From NCBI GenBank assembly GCA_947445045.1, contig CANFCA010000054.1:1-6966 (forward strand): a stretch of DNA of 6,966 bases, in the 5' to 3' direction. The stretch comes from Gallionellaceae bacterium. Its GTDB lineage: Bacteria; Pseudomonadota; Gammaproteobacteria; Burkholderiales; Gallionellaceae. The notes beneath the pieces were generated by a model. That model was not told the origin of the DNA. It saw only the letters and a program-made list of their open reading frames with translations, and did not search any database. Positions 5,608 through 6,966 of the stretch are shown here, piece after piece (the stretch's first letter is position 1; every line of letters begins with the position of its first letter). The translations under genes and the position numbers were made by a program.

Positions 5608-6243
5608 ATGAACGAACAACAACTACGCACAGCACTCCTAATTACTTCGCGCCGTCTAATCGAGCTCGGCTTGAATCGTGGTTCATCGGGTAACGCCTCA
5701 GTGCGCGAGGGTGCAGCCATGCTCATCACACCTTCCGCATTGCAAGTGTCAGAGATGACACCAGAGAGCATGGTACGCATGGACTTGCAAGACAACATAC
5801 TGCAAGGTGGCAAGCCTTCCAGCGAGTGGCGTTTCCACCGCGACATCCTCGCTGCGCGTCCCGAAATCGGTGCGGTCATCCACACCCATTCCACCTTCGC
5901 CACCACCATCGCCTGTCTGCGTAAAGATGTACCCGCCGTGCATTACATGATCGCCATGGCAGGCGGCGATACCATCCGCTGCACGCCCTACAGCGTTTTC
6001 GGTGAACAGGAGTTATCCGACCATGTACTCGAAGCACTTCAAAGCCGTAAGGCATGTCTGCTGGGCAATCATGGCATGATCGCATTGGGTACAGATTTGG
6101 ATGACGCGCTGGCAGTCGCCATCGAAGTCGAATTTTTGTGCGAGATTTATTGGCGCACATTGCAAGCAGGCGAGCCGCACATTCTCACCTCGCAACAGAT
6201 GTATGACGTGAAGCAAAAGTTTGTTGAATATAAAAAAACGTAG
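5608..6243 (+). CDS. Class II (Zn) sugar-phosphate aldolase, FucA/Ald2-like
   Basis: This is a 211-aa class II aldolase/adducin-family enzyme closely resembling L-fuculose-1-phosphate aldolase FucA. Residues known in E. coli FucA occur at the same numbers: N29, S71-S72 (phosphate site), catalytic E73 in PSSEWRFH, zinc ligands H92 and H94 in HTHSTF, Y113 in VHYMIAMAGG, and the third zinc ligand H155 in GNHGMIALG. It should therefore cleave a ketose-1-phosphate to DHAP plus an aldehyde. Its place between mtnP and apt suggests that the substrate is 5-methylthioribulose-1-phosphate or 5-deoxyribulose-1-phosphate (Ald2/DrdA role, DHAP shunt) rather than fuculose phosphate, and no fucose genes are visible. 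MtnB dehydratase belongs to the same superfamily, but the E73-type EWRFH motif favours an aldolase. AAGGGG (5597-5602), five bases before ATG, sets the start. Substrate assignment is inference. Confidence 0.88.
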   Translation: MNEQQLRTALLITSRRLIELGLNRGSSGNASVREGAAMLITPSALQVSEMTPESMVRMDLQDNILQGGKPSSEWRFHRDILAARPEIGAVIHTHSTFATTIACLRKDVPAVHYMIAMAGGDTIRCTPYSVFGEQELSDHVLEALQSRKACLLGNHGMIALGTDLDDALAVAIEVEFLCEIYWRTLQAGEPHILTSQQMYDVKQKFVEYKKT

Positions 6244-6267
6244 TTGAAAAATAATTCAAAAACATTT

Positions 6268-6383
6268 TCCACGAATGACACGAAAAGCACGAAATAACCC
6301 CCCGAACGTTTTGCTTACTTATCCAGATTGATTTTTGATTCATGTTTTTTGCTTTGTTCGTGTATTTTCGTGTCTTTCGTGGA
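6268..6383. repeat. TTCGTG-type imperfect inverted repeat before apt
   Basis: The left arm at 6268-6293 (TCCACGAATGACACGAA, then AAGCACGAA) and right arm at 6357-6383 (TTCGTGTATTTTCGTG, then TCTTTCGTGGA) are imperfect reverse complements. Each holds three spaced copies of the CACGAA/TTCGTG word, and 63 bases lie between them. The intervening DNA is T-rich with no gene. Such triplicated TTCGTG palindromes are, as I recall, frequent intergenic repeats in environmental betaproteobacteria. It fills most of the 173-bp aldolase-apt gap and may act as an mRNA hairpin. Confidence 0.7.
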
Positions 6384-6416
6384 CAATAGGTTTTGCAAAT
6401 TTAATAAGGAAGTACC

Positions 6417-6944
6417 ATGCCCATCAAATCAAAAATTCGTACCGTCCCCCATTACCCTAAACAGGGCATCCAGTTCCGTGACATCACCACCTTGCTTAAA
6501 GACCCAGTGGGGTTTCGCGCCACGATAGATGAGCTGGCGCAGCGTTATGCCGACACGAAGATAGACAAGATCGCGGGAATCGAAGCGCGCGGTTTCATCT
6601 TCGGCGCAGCACTGGCTTACTCACTAGGAAAAGGCTTTGTGCCCATCCGCAAAAAAGGCAAACTGCCCGCTGAAACCATTGGTCACGACTACGCATTGGA
6701 ATACGGCACCGACCGCATCGAGATCCACACTGACGCGATTTCAAAAGGTGAGAAGGTTTTGTTGGTGGACGACCTCATCGCCACCGGCGGCACGGCAGAA
6801 GCCGCCTGTGTGTTGATCGAAAAGATGGGCGGCAAGATTGTTGAATGCTGCTTCATCATCGACCTGCCCGACATCGGCGGCCGTGCGCGGTTGGAGAAAC
6901 ACGGCCACAAAGTATTTGCGCTGTGCGAGTTTGAGGGAGATTGA
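6417..6944 (+). CDS. apt: Adenine phosphoribosyltransferase
   Basis: This cytoplasmic purine-salvage enzyme converts adenine and PRPP to AMP and pyrophosphate. The 175-aa product has the usual length and order: YPKQGIQFRDITTLLKDP (13-30) is the adenine-binding N-terminal hood typical of APRTs; GIEARGFIFGAALA (54-67); PIRKKGKLPAET (76-87), the flexible catalytic loop; LEYGTD (94-99); and the PRPP-binding loop VLLVDDLIATGGTA (114-127) with D118-D119. AAGGA at 6406-6410, six bases before ATG, supports the start. Its position after mtnP and the aldolase gene is functionally sensible because MtnP releases adenine. The 173-bp gap before it carries an inverted repeat, so it may be cotranscribed or have its own promoter. 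No terminator is visible in the last 22 bases of the window. Confidence 0.96.
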   Translation: MPIKSKIRTVPHYPKQGIQFRDITTLLKDPVGFRATIDELAQRYADTKIDKIAGIEARGFIFGAALAYSLGKGFVPIRKKGKLPAETIGHDYALEYGTDRIEIHTDAISKGEKVLLVDDLIATGGTAEAACVLIEKMGGKIVECCFIIDLPDIGGRARLEKHGHKVFALCEFEGD

Positions 6945-6966
6945 TTAGCAGTTAATGATTATGACC

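Noticed and set aside
5608..6243. Aldolase gene as mtnB (methylthioribulose-1-phosphate dehydratase)
   Set aside because: Same superfamily, but the residue-for-residue match to FucA (N29, S71, S72, E73, H92, H94, Y113, H155) favours an aldolase.

Overview
The window reads as chromosomal DNA of a betaproteobacterium, most plausibly a sulfur- or iron-oxidising relative of Gallionellaceae/Sulfuricella. This is an inference from the protein signatures (a sulfide:quinone-reductase-like flavoprotein with a rhodanese and a DUF2892 protein, beside a Cu+ ATPase) and from the interspersed intergenic repeats. It is not a phylogenetic result.

The left two thirds (1-4467) is a block of minus-strand genes. 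Read in the direction of transcription they are: a 63-aa DUF2892 membrane protein (4276-4467) closed by a strong intrinsic terminator; a decayed rhodanese gene (about 3879-4218) with two frameshifts and two stops; an intact 485-aa SQR-family flavoprotein (2348-3805); a 54-aa small protein with a strong Shine-Dalgarno (2157-2321); a 391-bp non-coding stretch holding a degenerate nested inverted repeat; and the first 588 codons of a Cu+-exporting P1B-ATPase, copA (1-1765), which leaves the window before its GDGxNDxP motif and last membrane helices.

The right third (4623-6944) is a plus-strand run of three genes: S-methyl-5'-thioadenosine phosphorylase (mtnP), a FucA/Ald2-type class II aldolase, and adenine phosphoribosyltransferase (apt). 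Together they suggest a route for recycling methylthioadenosine, and perhaps 5'-deoxyadenosine. MtnP splits the nucleoside into adenine and 5-methylthioribose-1-phosphate, Apt salvages the adenine with PRPP, and the aldolase could cleave the isomerised sugar phosphate to DHAP plus an aldehyde (a DHAP shunt). The isomerase (MtnA) that this requires is not in the window. The two gaps in this run hold a 23-bp-arm inverted repeat and a TTCGTG-type inverted repeat.

Two matching TGTGA-N6-TCACA/T dyads, of the type bound by Crp/Fnr-family regulators, lie upstream of the SQR-like gene (3848-3863) and in the divergent promoter region between the DUF2892 gene and mtnP (4527-4542). No CRISPR array, tRNA, rRNA, transposase or phage gene is visible. 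The most notable points are the small gene behind sqr, the readable fossil of the rhodanese gene, the shared regulator-like dyads, and the mtnP-aldolase-apt grouping.
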